Shown: positions 18,444 through 26,106, counted from the first letter of the stretch. The stretch: 28,305 bases of DNA from DATCYZ01 sp036526195 (GCA_036526195.1 DATCYZ010000025.1:1-28305), one strand, 5' to 3'. Notes: a model not told the origin generated them from the sequence alone. Numbers and translations: made by a program.

Positions 18444-18472
18444 TTGAAACTTTCCGGAAACGTCCGATATCA
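18444..18472 (+). promoter_or_regulatory. Candidate promoter of the DUF3567 gene
   Basis: TTGAAA (18444-18449), 17 bases, ATATCA (18467-18472), about 30 bases before the ATG at 18504. The region is visibly richer in A and T than its surroundings. Confidence 0.45.
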
Positions 18473-18503
18473 AACCCTGAAGCGCCCCCGGGAACCCGCC
18501 ACC

Positions 18504-18737
18504 ATGCACATCCTCTACAACAGCAGCCAGTACACCATCGCCGAGTTCCCCGGCCACGGCGGAATCGAGCTCATGGACAAGCAATCCTGCCGCAGCGCCT
18601 TCCTGCAGGGGGAGATCGAGCTTGTGTTCCGGGATTCCATCGCCGATCTCGCCATCGACGATTCGAGCGACGAGCAGGTGGACGAATTCCTCGGCCTGTT
18701 CGATGCGCTCATGACGCAACGCGTCCGGCTGCACTAG
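18504..18737 (+). CDS. DUF3567-family small protein
   Basis: 77 residues from the ATG at 18504. The sequence pattern YNSSQYTIAEFPGHGGIELMDK at the start and DEQVDEFLGLFDALMTQRVRLH at the end matches the DUF3567 family, which I know only from Betaproteobacteria, so it also serves as a lineage marker. Function unknown; small, acidic, soluble. An in-frame upstream ATG at 18429 would add 25 residues with no family similarity and is rejected. Confidence 0.87.
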   Translation: MHILYNSSQYTIAEFPGHGGIELMDKQSCRSAFLQGEIELVFRDSIADLAIDDSSDEQVDEFLGLFDALMTQRVRLH

Positions 18738-18828
18738 CCGCTTTCGAAACAGCCCCGGCGGGAAGCGGGGCAAGCGCGGATTTCGCGCAGAATGGGGCGC
18801 GGCGGGCCACCGGCCACGCCCCGAACCC

Positions 18829-19983
18829 ATGCTTCCAGACTACGCAGACGGCAGCCTCGTCAACCTGATGGCCTCGATCGCCGGGGCCCGCGGCGCGCCC
18901 GCGCGCCACGCCCCGCTCGCGCTGCTGCCGACGGCGCGCCTGTCGGACGCGCGCAACCTCGTGCTGCTCATCATCGACGGGCTGGGCGACAACTTCCTGA
19001 AGGCGCACGGTGCCGGCAGCGCCCTGGCCAAACACCGCGCCGGCGGCATCACCTCGGTGTTTCCCTCGACCACCGCAAGCGCGATCACCACCTCGTACAC
19101 CGGCGCCACCCCGGCGGAGCACGGCCTGACGGGCTGGTTCACCTGGCTGGGCGCCGCCGGCTGCGTTGCCGCGCCGCTGCCGTTTCGCGGGCGCGGCGAG
19201 GACCGCCTGCTCGGCGCCCGCGGGCTCGCGCCCGGCGAGGTGTTCCGCGGCGCGTCGCTCTTCGATGCGCTCGATGCGCCGACGACGGTCGTCACCGAGC
19301 GCTCGATCGTCGATTCGCAGTACAACCTGCACCATTGCGGGCGGGCGAAGCGCGTTGCCTACGACGGGCTCGAGGCCTTCGTCGCCGCGACCGTGGCCGC
19401 GGTGCGCGCCTCGCAGGCGCGCAAGTTCATCTACGCGTACTGGCCGCATTACGACGGCATCTCCCACCGCTTCGGCTGCACCAGCCCGCAGGCGCTCTCG
19501 CAGTTCGCCGCGATCGACGCGGCCTTCGGTGAACTGCTGCAACAGCTCGCCGGCACCGACACCACGGTGATTGCCACGGCGGACCACGGCTTCATGGACT
19601 CGCCGCCCGAACAAAGCATCGACCTCGAGGACGGCCCCGGGCTCTCGGCGCTGCTGCGCTTCCCGCTCTCCGGCGAGCGGCGCATCGCCTGGTGCCAGGT
19701 GCAGGCCGGGCGCGCCGGGGAATTCCGCGACCGCGCAAGCGACTGGCTGGGCGATCGCGCCGAGGTGCGCGCGAGCCGCGAACTCATCGACGAGGGCTGG
19801 TTCGGGCCCGGCACGCCGCACCCGGAGCTTGCGCAACGCATCGGGGACGTTGCGCTCATGATGCGCGATTGCTATACGATCAAGGACTGGGTGCCGGGGG
19901 AGTCCCGCCACCTGCACATCGGCAACCACGGCGGCGCGAGCGAGGATGAGATGCACATCCCCCTCGTCGTCGCAGACGCCTGA
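18829..19983 (+). CDS. Alkaline-phosphatase-superfamily phosphodiesterase/pyrophosphatase
   Basis: 384 residues of the type I phosphodiesterase/nucleotide pyrophosphatase family. Seen: LLIIDGLGDN (metal Asp50), nucleophile region FPSTTAS (Thr81/Thr82), second metal site WPHYDGISHRFG (Asp209, His213), TADHGF (Asp252, His253) and a late His in GNHGGASEDEMHIPL. The two-zinc site is complete. No signal peptide is seen, so it is probably cytoplasmic, unlike many relatives. Substrate unknown (phosphodiester or pyrophosphate bonds). pcaD begins 9 bases downstream, so they share a transcript. Confidence 0.87.
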   Translation: MLPDYADGSLVNLMASIAGARGAPARHAPLALLPTARLSDARNLVLLIIDGLGDNFLKAHGAGSALAKHRAGGITSVFPSTTASAITTSYTGATPAEHGLTGWFTWLGAAGCVAAPLPFRGRGEDRLLGARGLAPGEVFRGASLFDALDAPTTVVTERSIVDSQYNLHHCGRAKRVAYDGLEAFVAATVAAVRASQARKFIYAYWPHYDGISHRFGCTSPQALSQFAAIDAAFGELLQQLAGTDTTVIATADHGFMDSPPEQSIDLEDGPGLSALLRFPLSGERRIAWCQVQAGRAGEFRDRASDWLGDRAEVRASRELIDEGWFGPGTPHPELAQRIGDVALMMRDCYTIKDWVPGESRHLHIGNHGGASEDEMHIPLVVADA

Positions 19984-19992
19984 AGGAATTCC

Positions 19993-20784
19993 ATGAAAGC
20001 GACCCTCAACGGCATCGAGATCCACTACGAACTGCACGGCAAGGAAGGCGCGCCTTGGCTGGTGCTCAGCCATTCGCTCGCCTGCAACGTGCGCATGTGG
20101 GACCCGCAGATTGCCGCGCTGAAGGACCGCTTCCGCATCCTCGCCTTCGACACGCGCGGCCACGGCGGCACGAGCGCCCCCGCGGGACCGTACACGCTCG
20201 AACTGCTCGCCGACGACCTGAAGGCGCTGCTCGACCACCTCAAGATCGCGAAGCCGCACTACTGCGGCCTGTCGATGGGCGGCATGATCGGCCAGACCTT
20301 CGCGCTCAAGTACCCGGGCGTGCTGCGCAGCCTGGTCCTCGCCGACACCACCAGCCGCTATCCGGCCGAGGCGATGCCGGTGTGGACGGACCGCGTCAGG
20401 CTGGTCGAGGAAAAGGGCATGGGCGCGGTCGTGCAGGGGACGCTGGAGCGCTGGTTCACCGCGCCCTTCCGTGCCGCGAAGCCCGAGGTGGTGGCCGCGA
20501 TCGCCAAGGCCATCGCCGACACGCCGGTCCCCGGCTATGTCGGCTGCTGCCACGCGATTCCGAAGATCAACCTGTCGGCGCGGCTGAAGGAGATCAAGTG
20601 CCCGATCCTGGTCATCGTCGGCGCGGACGATGCCGGCACCCCGGTGGCGATGGCGCAGGAGATCCACGACAGCGCGCCGGGTTCGAAGCTCGTCATCCTG
20701 CCGAGCGCCGCGCACCTGTCGAACCTCGAGCAGCCCGAGGCCTTCACGAAGGCGCTGGCAGGCTTCATCGACGCGGCGAAGTGA
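19993..20784 (+). CDS. pcaD: 3-oxoadipate enol-lactonase (PcaD)
   Basis: 263-residue alpha/beta hydrolase that opens 3-oxoadipate enol-lactone to 3-oxoadipate in the beta-ketoadipate pathway. Seen: HSLACNVRMWDPQ, FDTRGHGGTSAP, nucleophile elbow GLSMGGMIGQ with Ser94 followed by the PcaD-typical block LVLADTTSRYP, acid around Asp213 in GADDAGTP, and His241 in AAHLSNLEQP. AAGGAA lies just before the ATG. It follows the phosphodiesterase gene by 9 bases. No other protocatechuate or catechol genes are in the window, so the gene is away from the pathway cluster; a related enol-lactonase role on another substrate is possible. Confidence 0.88.
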   Translation: MKATLNGIEIHYELHGKEGAPWLVLSHSLACNVRMWDPQIAALKDRFRILAFDTRGHGGTSAPAGPYTLELLADDLKALLDHLKIAKPHYCGLSMGGMIGQTFALKYPGVLRSLVLADTTSRYPAEAMPVWTDRVRLVEEKGMGAVVQGTLERWFTAPFRAAKPEVVAAIAKAIADTPVPGYVGCCHAIPKINLSARLKEIKCPILVIVGADDAGTPVAMAQEIHDSAPGSKLVILPSAAHLSNLEQPEAFTKALAGFIDAAK

Positions 20785-20807
20785 GGCGGCGGGCGTCGGC
20801 TGAGTAG

Positions 20808-20851
20808 GGCGACAGGCGCCGCGAGCAGAAGGCGACAGGCGCCGCGAGCAG
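20808..20851. repeat. 21-base tandem direct repeat between convergent genes
   Basis: The 21-mer from 20808 to 20828 recurs without change at 20831-20851, separated by AA. The repeat contains GGCGCC and ends 1 base before the ubiX stop codon. Only two copies. Confidence 0.85.
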
Positions 20852-20852
20852 C

Positions 20853-21464
20853 TTAGTCCTCCGCCACGCCCTCGCGCATGCCGCGCCAGCGCGCGAGGCC
20901 CGGCGCCTTCACGCCGAACAGGTCGAGCACCCGCCCCACCGTGTGCGCGACGAGGTCGTCGATCGATTCGGGCTTCGCGTAGAACGCCGGCACCGGCGGG
21001 AAGATCACCCCGCCCATCTCGGTCACCGCCACCATGTTGCGCAAATGCGCGAGGTTGAGCGGCGCCTCGCGCGGCAGAAGCACGAGGCGCCTGCGTTCCT
21101 TCAGCATCACGTCCGCGGCGCGCGAGACGAGGTCGTCGGCATGCGCGTGCGCCACCGCGGCCAGCGTCTTCATCGAACAGGGCGCGATCACCATGCCCTC
21201 GACCGTGAACGAGCCGCTGGCGATCGACGCCCCGATGTCCTTCGGCGCATGCGCCACGTCGGCGAGTTGCTCGACGTTTTTTCGCTTCAGGCCGCGTTCC
21301 TGCCAGGCGTTCAGCACGCCGGCGTCCGTCAGCACGAGGTGGGTTTCCCAGCCCCCCGCCGCGCGCAGGGCCTCCAGCAGGCGAATGCCGTAGACCGCGC
21401 CGCTCGCGCCGGTGATGCCGACGACGATGCGCTTCTTCGTTCCTGCGGAACGCTGCCTTGCCAT
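20853..21464 (-). CDS. ubiX: Flavin prenyltransferase (UbiX)
   Basis: 203 residues. It transfers a dimethylallyl group to FMN to make prenyl-FMN, the cofactor of UbiD-type decarboxylases in ubiquinone synthesis and aromatic degradation. Seen: VVGITGASGAVYGIRLLEAL FMN-binding start (residues about 14-33), APCSMKTLAAVAHA (about 92-105), LLPREAPLNLAHLRNM and PPVPAFYAKPESIDDLV near the end. No ubiD is in the window. A TAGGCT hexamer (21477-21472, minus strand) ends 7 bases before the ATG and no ribosome site is present. Its start region is divergent from the MFS gene with only 26 bases between. Confidence 0.95.
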   Translation of the reverse strand: MARQRSAGTKKRIVVGITGASGAVYGIRLLEALRAAGGWETHLVLTDAGVLNAWQERGLKRKNVEQLADVAHAPKDIGASIASGSFTVEGMVIAPCSMKTLAAVAHAHADDLVSRAADVMLKERRRLVLLPREAPLNLAHLRNMVAVTEMGGVIFPPVPAFYAKPESIDDLVAHTVGRVLDLFGVKAPGLARWRGMREGVAED

Positions 21465-21484
21465 GCACGCAAGCCTACTACAAT
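21458..21484 (+). promoter_or_regulatory. Promoter directly before the MFS gene
   Basis: TTGCCA (21458-21463), 15 bases, TACAAT (21479-21484). The -10 box ends 6 bases before the GTG at 21491, with no ribosome site in GCGCGG. The 15-base spacing is short. It overlaps the ubiX start and promoter. Confidence 0.5.
21472..21477 (-). promoter_or_regulatory. -10-like box directly before ubiX
   Basis: Minus strand TAGGCT, 7 bases (TGCGTGC) before the ATG at 21464. Identical hexamer and nearly identical spacing to the MATE gene. Predicted leaderless start. Confidence 0.45.
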
Positions 21485-21490
21485 GCGCGG

Positions 21491-22756
21491 GTGAACAGCC
21501 CCGCCGAACCGACGGACGAGCGGCTCGCCGCGCGGCTGATGCTGGTGGTGTTCTGCCCCTTCGCCGCCGGGTACTTTCTCTCGTACTTCTTCCGCAACGT
21601 GAACGCGGTGATCGCGCGCGACCTCGCCATCGAGTTCTCGCTGGCGCCCTCGGACCTCGGCCTGCTCACCGCCACCTACTTTCTCGCCTTCGCCGCGTTC
21701 CAGCTGCCGCTGGGCGTGCTGCTCGATCGCTACGGCCCGCGCCGCGTGGTCGCCGGCCTGATGCTGCTCGCAGGCACCGGCGCCCTGGTCTTCGGCCTCG
21801 CCACCAACATCCTCTGGCTGACGGTCGGCCGGGCGCTGATCGGCCTGGGCGTGGCCGGCGGCCTGATGGGGGCGATCAAGGCCTTCACGCTGTGGTTTCC
21901 GCCCTCGCGCCTCGCCACGCTGAACGGCCTGTACATCGGCGTCGGTGGCCTCGGCGGCCTGGCCGCCACGGCGCCGGTGGAGGCGCTGCTCGGTCCGCTG
22001 GGCTGGCGCGGCCTGTTCTTCACGCTGGCCGCCTTGTCGGTGGCTGCCGCAATCACCATCTTCGCCGTGGTGCCGGAGCGCAGGCTGCCCGGACAGGGCG
22101 AGTCGCTCGCTCGGCAGGCGGCGGCCTTCCGCTTCATCTTCGGTTCGCAGGTGTTCTGGCGCATCGCGCTGCCGATGATGGCAACCCATGCCGCCTACCA
22201 GGCGCTGCAGGGGCTGTGGCTCGCGCCCTGGCTCTACGACGTGGCGAACCTGTCGCGCAGCGAGGTGGCGCGGCATTTGTTCTTCGCCGCCGCCGCCTAC
22301 GCGGCGGGCTCGGTGTTCTTCGGCGTCACCACCGACCGGCTGGCGAGCATGGGTTTCGCGCGCATGAGCGTGTACAAGACCGGGTTGCTGCTCACGCTCG
22401 GCGCCTATGCCTGCCTTGCCGCCGGCGTCACCAGCCAGCTGCTGGTCATCGTTTCCGTCTACGGCTTCTGCTCGATTTCCGCGGCGCTCGCCTACGCCCT
22501 GCTGACGCCGCGCTTTCCGCATGGCATGGCCGGGCGCGTCAACACCGCGGCCAATGTGCTGATGTTCGGCGGATCCTTCGCCTTCCAGTGGGGCATCGGC
22601 GCGGTGCTGCGCGCCTACCCGGTCATCGACGGCCGCTACGCGGTGGAAGGCTATGCCGCGGCGCTGCTGCTGCTCGGCATCGTGCAGGTCGCGGCGATCG
22701 CCTGGCTGCTGCCGATGCGTGAGGCGCCGGCGGCGCGCAGCGCCGGTTCCGCCTAG
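21491..22756 (+). CDS. MFS transporter
   Basis: 421 residues with about 12 membrane helices. Seen: FCPFAAGYFLSYFFRNVNAVIARDL in helix 1 and the following loop, PLGVLLDRYGPRRVV (motif A, about residues 77-91), and a second half starting near RIALPMMATHAAYQAL. The GTG at 21491 is chosen because the protein before it (to 21458) overlaps ubiX and is not family-like; M17 is a less likely alternative. Substrate not readable; the general look is that of sugar-phosphate/anion or nitrate-like MFS members. The stop is followed 4 bases later by an AT-rich palindrome. Confidence 0.9.
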   Translation: MNSPAEPTDERLAARLMLVVFCPFAAGYFLSYFFRNVNAVIARDLAIEFSLAPSDLGLLTATYFLAFAAFQLPLGVLLDRYGPRRVVAGLMLLAGTGALVFGLATNILWLTVGRALIGLGVAGGLMGAIKAFTLWFPPSRLATLNGLYIGVGGLGGLAATAPVEALLGPLGWRGLFFTLAALSVAAAITIFAVVPERRLPGQGESLARQAAAFRFIFGSQVFWRIALPMMATHAAYQALQGLWLAPWLYDVANLSRSEVARHLFFAAAAYAAGSVFFGVTTDRLASMGFARMSVYKTGLLLTLGAYACLAAGVTSQLLVIVSVYGFCSISAALAYALLTPRFPHGMAGRVNTAANVLMFGGSFAFQWGIGAVLRAYPVIDGRYAVEGYAAALLLLGIVQVAAIAWLLPMREAPAARSAGSA

Positions 22757-22759
22757 ATA

Positions 22760-22775
22760 GTAACATATATGTTAC
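22760..22775. promoter_or_regulatory. AT-rich palindrome (copy 2)
   Basis: GTAACATATATGTTAC, a perfect 16-base palindrome between the convergent MFS and DUF1161-like genes. Including flanks, 22752-22777 matches 12516-12541 in 23 of 26 positions. No credible gene starts here on either strand, so its target is unclear. Confidence 0.55.
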
Positions 22776-22830
22776 CATTAGAGTGGATGCGGCGGCCAGC
22801 GTGGCGGCCGGGCCGACGCGCGGCGCGGCG

Positions 22831-23058
22831 TCAACCGCGCGTATAGACGATGCGCTTGGTGCCGCCGTCGCAGCTGCCGACAACCTTGCGATCGCCGACG
22901 GCGTCGGGCGCGACGATCTCCAGCGTGTACTTCGCCACGCCGTGCGCCTTGAGTTTTTCCTCGATCTCCGCCTTCAGCGCGTCGCAGGCCTTGCGCTCGG
23001 CAAGGGCGGGGAACGCGGCAAGCGCGAGGGCAAGTCCGAGCAGGATGGTTCTGGTCAT
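22831..23058 (-). CDS. Small exported DUF1161-like protein
   Basis: 75 residues. A signal peptide (MTRTILLGLALALAAFPALA) is cut before residue 21, leaving a 55-residue periplasmic protein with two cysteines (in KACDAL and VGSCDGG) that may form a disulfide. The C-SGGTKRIVY-like end and K-A-C-D start match DUF1161 proteins. Function unknown. Ribosome site GGAGG lies 6 bases before the ATG. Confidence 0.8.
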   Translation of the reverse strand: MTRTILLGLALALAAFPALAERKACDALKAEIEEKLKAHGVAKYTLEIVAPDAVGDRKVVGSCDGGTKRIVYTRG

Positions 23059-23117
23059 GGTCTACCTCCCGGAATCGCAGCCTACCACCGCGCCGGGCGC
23101 GCCGGAACGGCCCGGGC

Positions 23118-23123
23118 CATAAT
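23118..23123 (+). promoter_or_regulatory. Possible -10 box of the methionine synthase gene
   Basis: CATAAT lies 26 bases before the ATG at 23150; no good -35 is seen. The ribosome site GGAGG (23137-23141 region) can pair with CCTCC just downstream (GGAG-GGC-CTCC), which could mask it. Confidence 0.3.
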
Positions 23124-23149
23124 CCCGGGATCCAACGGAGGGCCTCCCC

Positions 23150-24169
23150 ATGTTCGAGACCACGATTGCCGGCAGCCTGCCCAAGCCCGAGTGGCTGGCC
23201 GAACCGAAGCAACTCTGGGCCGCCTGGCGCGCCGACGGGCCCGCGCGCGCGGCCGCCAAGCGCGACGCCACGCTGCTGTGGCTGAAGGCGCAGGAAGACG
23301 CGGGGCTGGACATCGTCACCGACGGCGAGCAGTCGCGCCAGCACTTCGTGCACGGCTTCCTCGAGTCGATCGAGGGCATCGACTTCGAGCACAAGGTGAA
23401 GATGGGCATCCGCGCCAATCGCTACGACGCCATGGTGCCGGTGGTGGTCGGCCCGCTGAAGCTGAAGGGCCGGGTGCACGCGACCGAGGCGCGCTTCGCG
23501 CGCGCGCACACCAGGAAGAAGCTCAAGATCACCATGCCCGGTCCGATGACCATCGTCGACACCATCGCCGACCGGCATTACGGCGACAAGGTGAAGCTCG
23601 CCATGGCCTTCGCCGCGCTGCTCAACCAGGAGGCGCGCGCGCTGGAGAAGGACGGCGTCGACGTGATCCAGTTCGACGAGCCGGCCTTCAACGTCTACAT
23701 GGACGAGGTCAAGGCCTGGGGCATCGACGCGCTGCACCGCGCAATCCGCGGCCTGAAGTGCACCACCTGCGTGCACATCTGCTACGGCTACGGCATCCAG
23801 GCCAACCTCGACTGGAAGAAGACGCTCGGCAGCCAGTGGCGCCAGTACGAGGCGATCTTCCCGGCGCTGGCCGCGAGCCGCATCAAGCAGGTCTCACTCG
23901 AGTGCATCCATTCGAAGGTGCCGCCGCAGCTGATGGCGCTCCTGAAGGGCAAGGACGTGCTGGTGGGCGTGATCGACGTCGCCTCGGACAAGGTGGAAAC
24001 CCCGGCGGAAGTCGCCGCGACCATCGGCCGGGCGCTGAAGTACGTGCCCAAGAGGCGCCTCTTTCCCTGCACCAACTGCGGCATGGCGCCGATGGACCGC
24101 GAGATCGCAATGGCCAAGCTGAAAGCGCTCGGCGCGGGTGCGGCAATCGCGCGGAAGAAGTACCGCTAG
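23150..24169 (+). CDS. Short cobalamin-independent-type methionine synthase (MesD-like core MetE)
   Basis: 339 residues corresponding to only the catalytic C-terminal half of MetE (about 750 residues). Seen: AGSLPKPEWLAEPKQLW start, DGEQSRQHFVHGF, PGPMTIVDT, QFDEPAFNVYMDE, and zinc ligands His209 and Cys211 (VHICYGYG), Glu251 (SLECIH) and Cys310 (CTNCGMAP). All zinc ligands are present. Short forms of this type are the folate-independent Mes methionine synthases; the sequence resembles MesD, which in known cases works with MesX (DUF1852) encoded next to it. No DUF1852-like gene is visible here. It would methylate homocysteine such as that made by MetY. Confidence 0.85.
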   Translation: MFETTIAGSLPKPEWLAEPKQLWAAWRADGPARAAAKRDATLLWLKAQEDAGLDIVTDGEQSRQHFVHGFLESIEGIDFEHKVKMGIRANRYDAMVPVVVGPLKLKGRVHATEARFARAHTRKKLKITMPGPMTIVDTIADRHYGDKVKLAMAFAALLNQEARALEKDGVDVIQFDEPAFNVYMDEVKAWGIDALHRAIRGLKCTTCVHICYGYGIQANLDWKKTLGSQWRQYEAIFPALAASRIKQVSLECIHSKVPPQLMALLKGKDVLVGVIDVASDKVETPAEVAATIGRALKYVPKRRLFPCTNCGMAPMDREIAMAKLKALGAGAAIARKKYR

Positions 24170-24182
24170 GACGCTCGGAACA

Positions 24183-24199
24183 AGGGGGCTCCGCCCCCT
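24183..24199 (+). terminator. Hairpin after the methionine synthase gene
   Basis: AGGGGGC-TCC-GCCCCCT, a 7-bp stem with a 3-base loop, 13 bases after the stop, followed by CGTTGC. Likely marks the end of the transcript, or of the convergent gamma-glutamyltransferase-family gene. Confidence 0.5.
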
Positions 24200-24220
24200 C
24201 GTTGCACCCCCGACTTCAGA

Positions 24221-24271
24221 GGGAACCTCATCGCGCGTCGCGCATGATCGGAGATCGTTTCCGAGGTTCCC
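24221..24271. repeat. Long inverted repeat between convergent genes
   Basis: GGGAACCTC (24221-24229) pairs with GAGGTTCCC (24263-24271) across 33 bases that contain further self-complementary parts (GCGCG-T-CGCGC and GATC-GGA-GATC). It lies between the methionine synthase and gamma-glutamyltransferase-family genes and could be a two-way terminator. Confidence 0.5.
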
Positions 24272-24287
24272 CCGAGAGGAGGCCGCC

Positions 24288-26063
24288 TTACCAGGCGAGC
24301 GCGAACGCCGGAAAGCACTCCGACTTCGGCCCGCGGGGATCGCAGCCCGCCTCGAGCAGGCCGCTGGTTTCGTCGAACTGCGCCGCCGAAACGAAGCCCT
24401 CGGTCCAGTCCGGCGCGATGTCGAGGTCGTGGCCGCGGCGTCGCAACTCGTCGAAGACCCGCTTGCCGATGCGCGCCTCGGCGCGCACCCGGTTCGGGAC
24501 GCCGACGTGCGGCGCGAAGAACCCGGGATGGCTTTCGCTCGACAGGCGCGGCGCCTCGATCGCCTGCGGGATCGTCATGCCGAACAGCGCGCGGTTGAGA
24601 AAGAACTGCAGCAGCCACTGGCCCTGGTTGTCGCCACCCATGGTGCCGAAGGCCATCCACGGTCGGCCGCCCTTGAAGGCAAGTGAGGGCGTCAGCGTGG
24701 TACGCGGCCGCTTGAACGGCGCCACCACGTTCGGGTGGTGCGCCGGGCCGAGGAAGAAGGTCATCATGCGCACCGAGAGCGGAAAGCCGAGCGCCGGCAT
24801 CACCTCCGCGGACATCAGCCAGGCGCCGCTCGGGGTGAACGAGGCCATGTTGCCCTCGGCGTCCACGGCGTCGACATGCACCGTGCCCGCGCCCCAGCCC
24901 TGCGGCGCGAGGTGCTCGTCCTCGGGCAGGAGCGCGGCATTGCGCATCGCGTCGCCGGGACGGAACGCGCCGTTCGCACGCCGCGCATCGACCAGCGCCG
25001 CGCGCTGCGCGCTATATTCATCCGACAACAGCACCTCCGCCGGCACCATCGCCTGCGTCGGGTCGCCGTAGTACTGCTCGCGATCCGCGTAGGCGAGCTT
25101 CATGCATTCGACGAGCAGGTGGCAGTAGTCGGCGCTGCCGTGGCCCATGGCGACCGGGTCGTGCTTCAGCATGAGCGCGATGGTCTGCAGTTCCGCCGGC
25201 CCCTGCGACCAGAAGCCGCACTTGAAGAGCTCGGCGTCGCCCACCCGCAGGCTGACCGGCGCCTCCAGCCGAGTCTCGAAGGCGGCGAAGTCCTCGCGCG
25301 CGAGCAAGCCGTCTTTCGAGCGGACCCAGGCGACGATCTCCGCGGCCACGTCGCCGCGGTAGAAGGCGTCATGCACCGCAGCGAGCTTCGCCTTGCGATC
25401 GCCCGCCGCCGATCGCTCGGCGTTGGCAAGGAACTCCAGCGTGCGCGCAAGTGCGGCGTTCACGATCGGCGTGCCGACCTCGGGCACCCGGTCCCCGGGA
25501 AGGTAGAGCGCGGCGCTGCCCGGCCATTCGGCGCGAAAGCGCGGCGCGAGCGTCGCGAGGCCGTACTTGTGCTGGTTGCGCAGGCCCTCCGACAGGGGAA
25601 AGCCCTGTGCCGCGAGTTCGATCGCCGGCGCCGCCACCTCGGCGAAGGGCAGCCGGCCCCAGCGCGCGAGCACCGTGAGGAGCGCCGAGAGCGCGGCCGG
25701 CACGCCGGCGGCAAGCACCCCGGATTCCGGCATGTCCTGCAACCCGCGCGCGCGGTAGGCCTCGGGCGTCGCCGCGCCGGGTGCGGCGGTGTTGCCGTTC
25801 ACCGCCACCACGCGCGACTCGCCCGCGGCGCGCAGCAGGATCGGGCATTCGCCGCCGAGCGTGTGCATCTGCGGGTTCACCAGCCCTTCGACCAGCGTCA
25901 TCGCCACGGCGGCGTCGAAGGCATTGCCGCCGGCCTTCAGCATGTCCGCGCCGGCGTTCGCCGAGAGGTAGGAGTTCGACGCCACCGCGCCGCGCCGGCC
26001 GATCAGGCGCGGGTGAAAGGTGGTGCTTTCGGTCGGCGCGAGGCGGTAGGCGCGGCGGCTCAT
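24288..26063 (-). CDS. Gamma-glutamyltransferase-family protein (Ntn hydrolase)
   Basis: 591 residues. Precursors of this family cut themselves before a Thr that becomes the nucleophile. Seen: NSYLSANAGADMLKAGGNAFDAAVAMTL (about 29-56), family block around FLANAERSAAG, and the processing site in GWGAGTVHVDAVDAEGNM with Thr394, then FTPSGAW and RPRTTLTPSLAFKGGRPW-type blocks and GTMGGDNQGQW. No signal peptide, so it probably stays in the cytoplasm, like YwrD-type members, instead of acting on periplasmic glutathione. Substrate may be a gamma-glutamyl compound or a cephalosporin-like acyl amide. It lies 43 bases downstream of the sulfatase gene on the same strand. Confidence 0.9.
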   Translation of the reverse strand: MSRRAYRLAPTESTTFHPRLIGRRGAVASNSYLSANAGADMLKAGGNAFDAAVAMTLVEGLVNPQMHTLGGECPILLRAAGESRVVAVNGNTAAPGAATPEAYRARGLQDMPESGVLAAGVPAALSALLTVLARWGRLPFAEVAAPAIELAAQGFPLSEGLRNQHKYGLATLAPRFRAEWPGSAALYLPGDRVPEVGTPIVNAALARTLEFLANAERSAAGDRKAKLAAVHDAFYRGDVAAEIVAWVRSKDGLLAREDFAAFETRLEAPVSLRVGDAELFKCGFWSQGPAELQTIALMLKHDPVAMGHGSADYCHLLVECMKLAYADREQYYGDPTQAMVPAEVLLSDEYSAQRAALVDARRANGAFRPGDAMRNAALLPEDEHLAPQGWGAGTVHVDAVDAEGNMASFTPSGAWLMSAEVMPALGFPLSVRMMTFFLGPAHHPNVVAPFKRPRTTLTPSLAFKGGRPWMAFGTMGGDNQGQWLLQFFLNRALFGMTIPQAIEAPRLSSESHPGFFAPHVGVPNRVRAEARIGKRVFDELRRRGHDLDIAPDWTEGFVSAAQFDETSGLLEAGCDPRGPKSECFPAFALAW

Positions 26064-26106
26064 CGTAGGCAGGATCGTCGGGACCGGATCGCTGGAGAAT
26101 CGTCGC

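Noticed and set aside
20808..20851. Two-copy repeat as a CRISPR array
   Set aside because: Only two units with a 2-base gap and no cas genes; not an array.
22787..22846. Possible 19-codon plus-strand ORF just after palindrome copy 2
   Set aside because: Arg-rich, no clear ribosome site, ends at TAG; too little support.
22623..22883. Minus-strand frame starting in palindrome copy 2 that begins like the di-heme protein (VTYMLL)
   Set aside because: It runs antisense through the MFS gene with an Arg/Ala-rich product; the similarity comes from the shared DNA repeat, not from a gene.
22783..25071. Long plus-strand frame across the methionine synthase and gamma-glutamyltransferase-family genes
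   Set aside because: It is out of frame with both and reads as low-complexity Ala/Arg/Gly; no family features.
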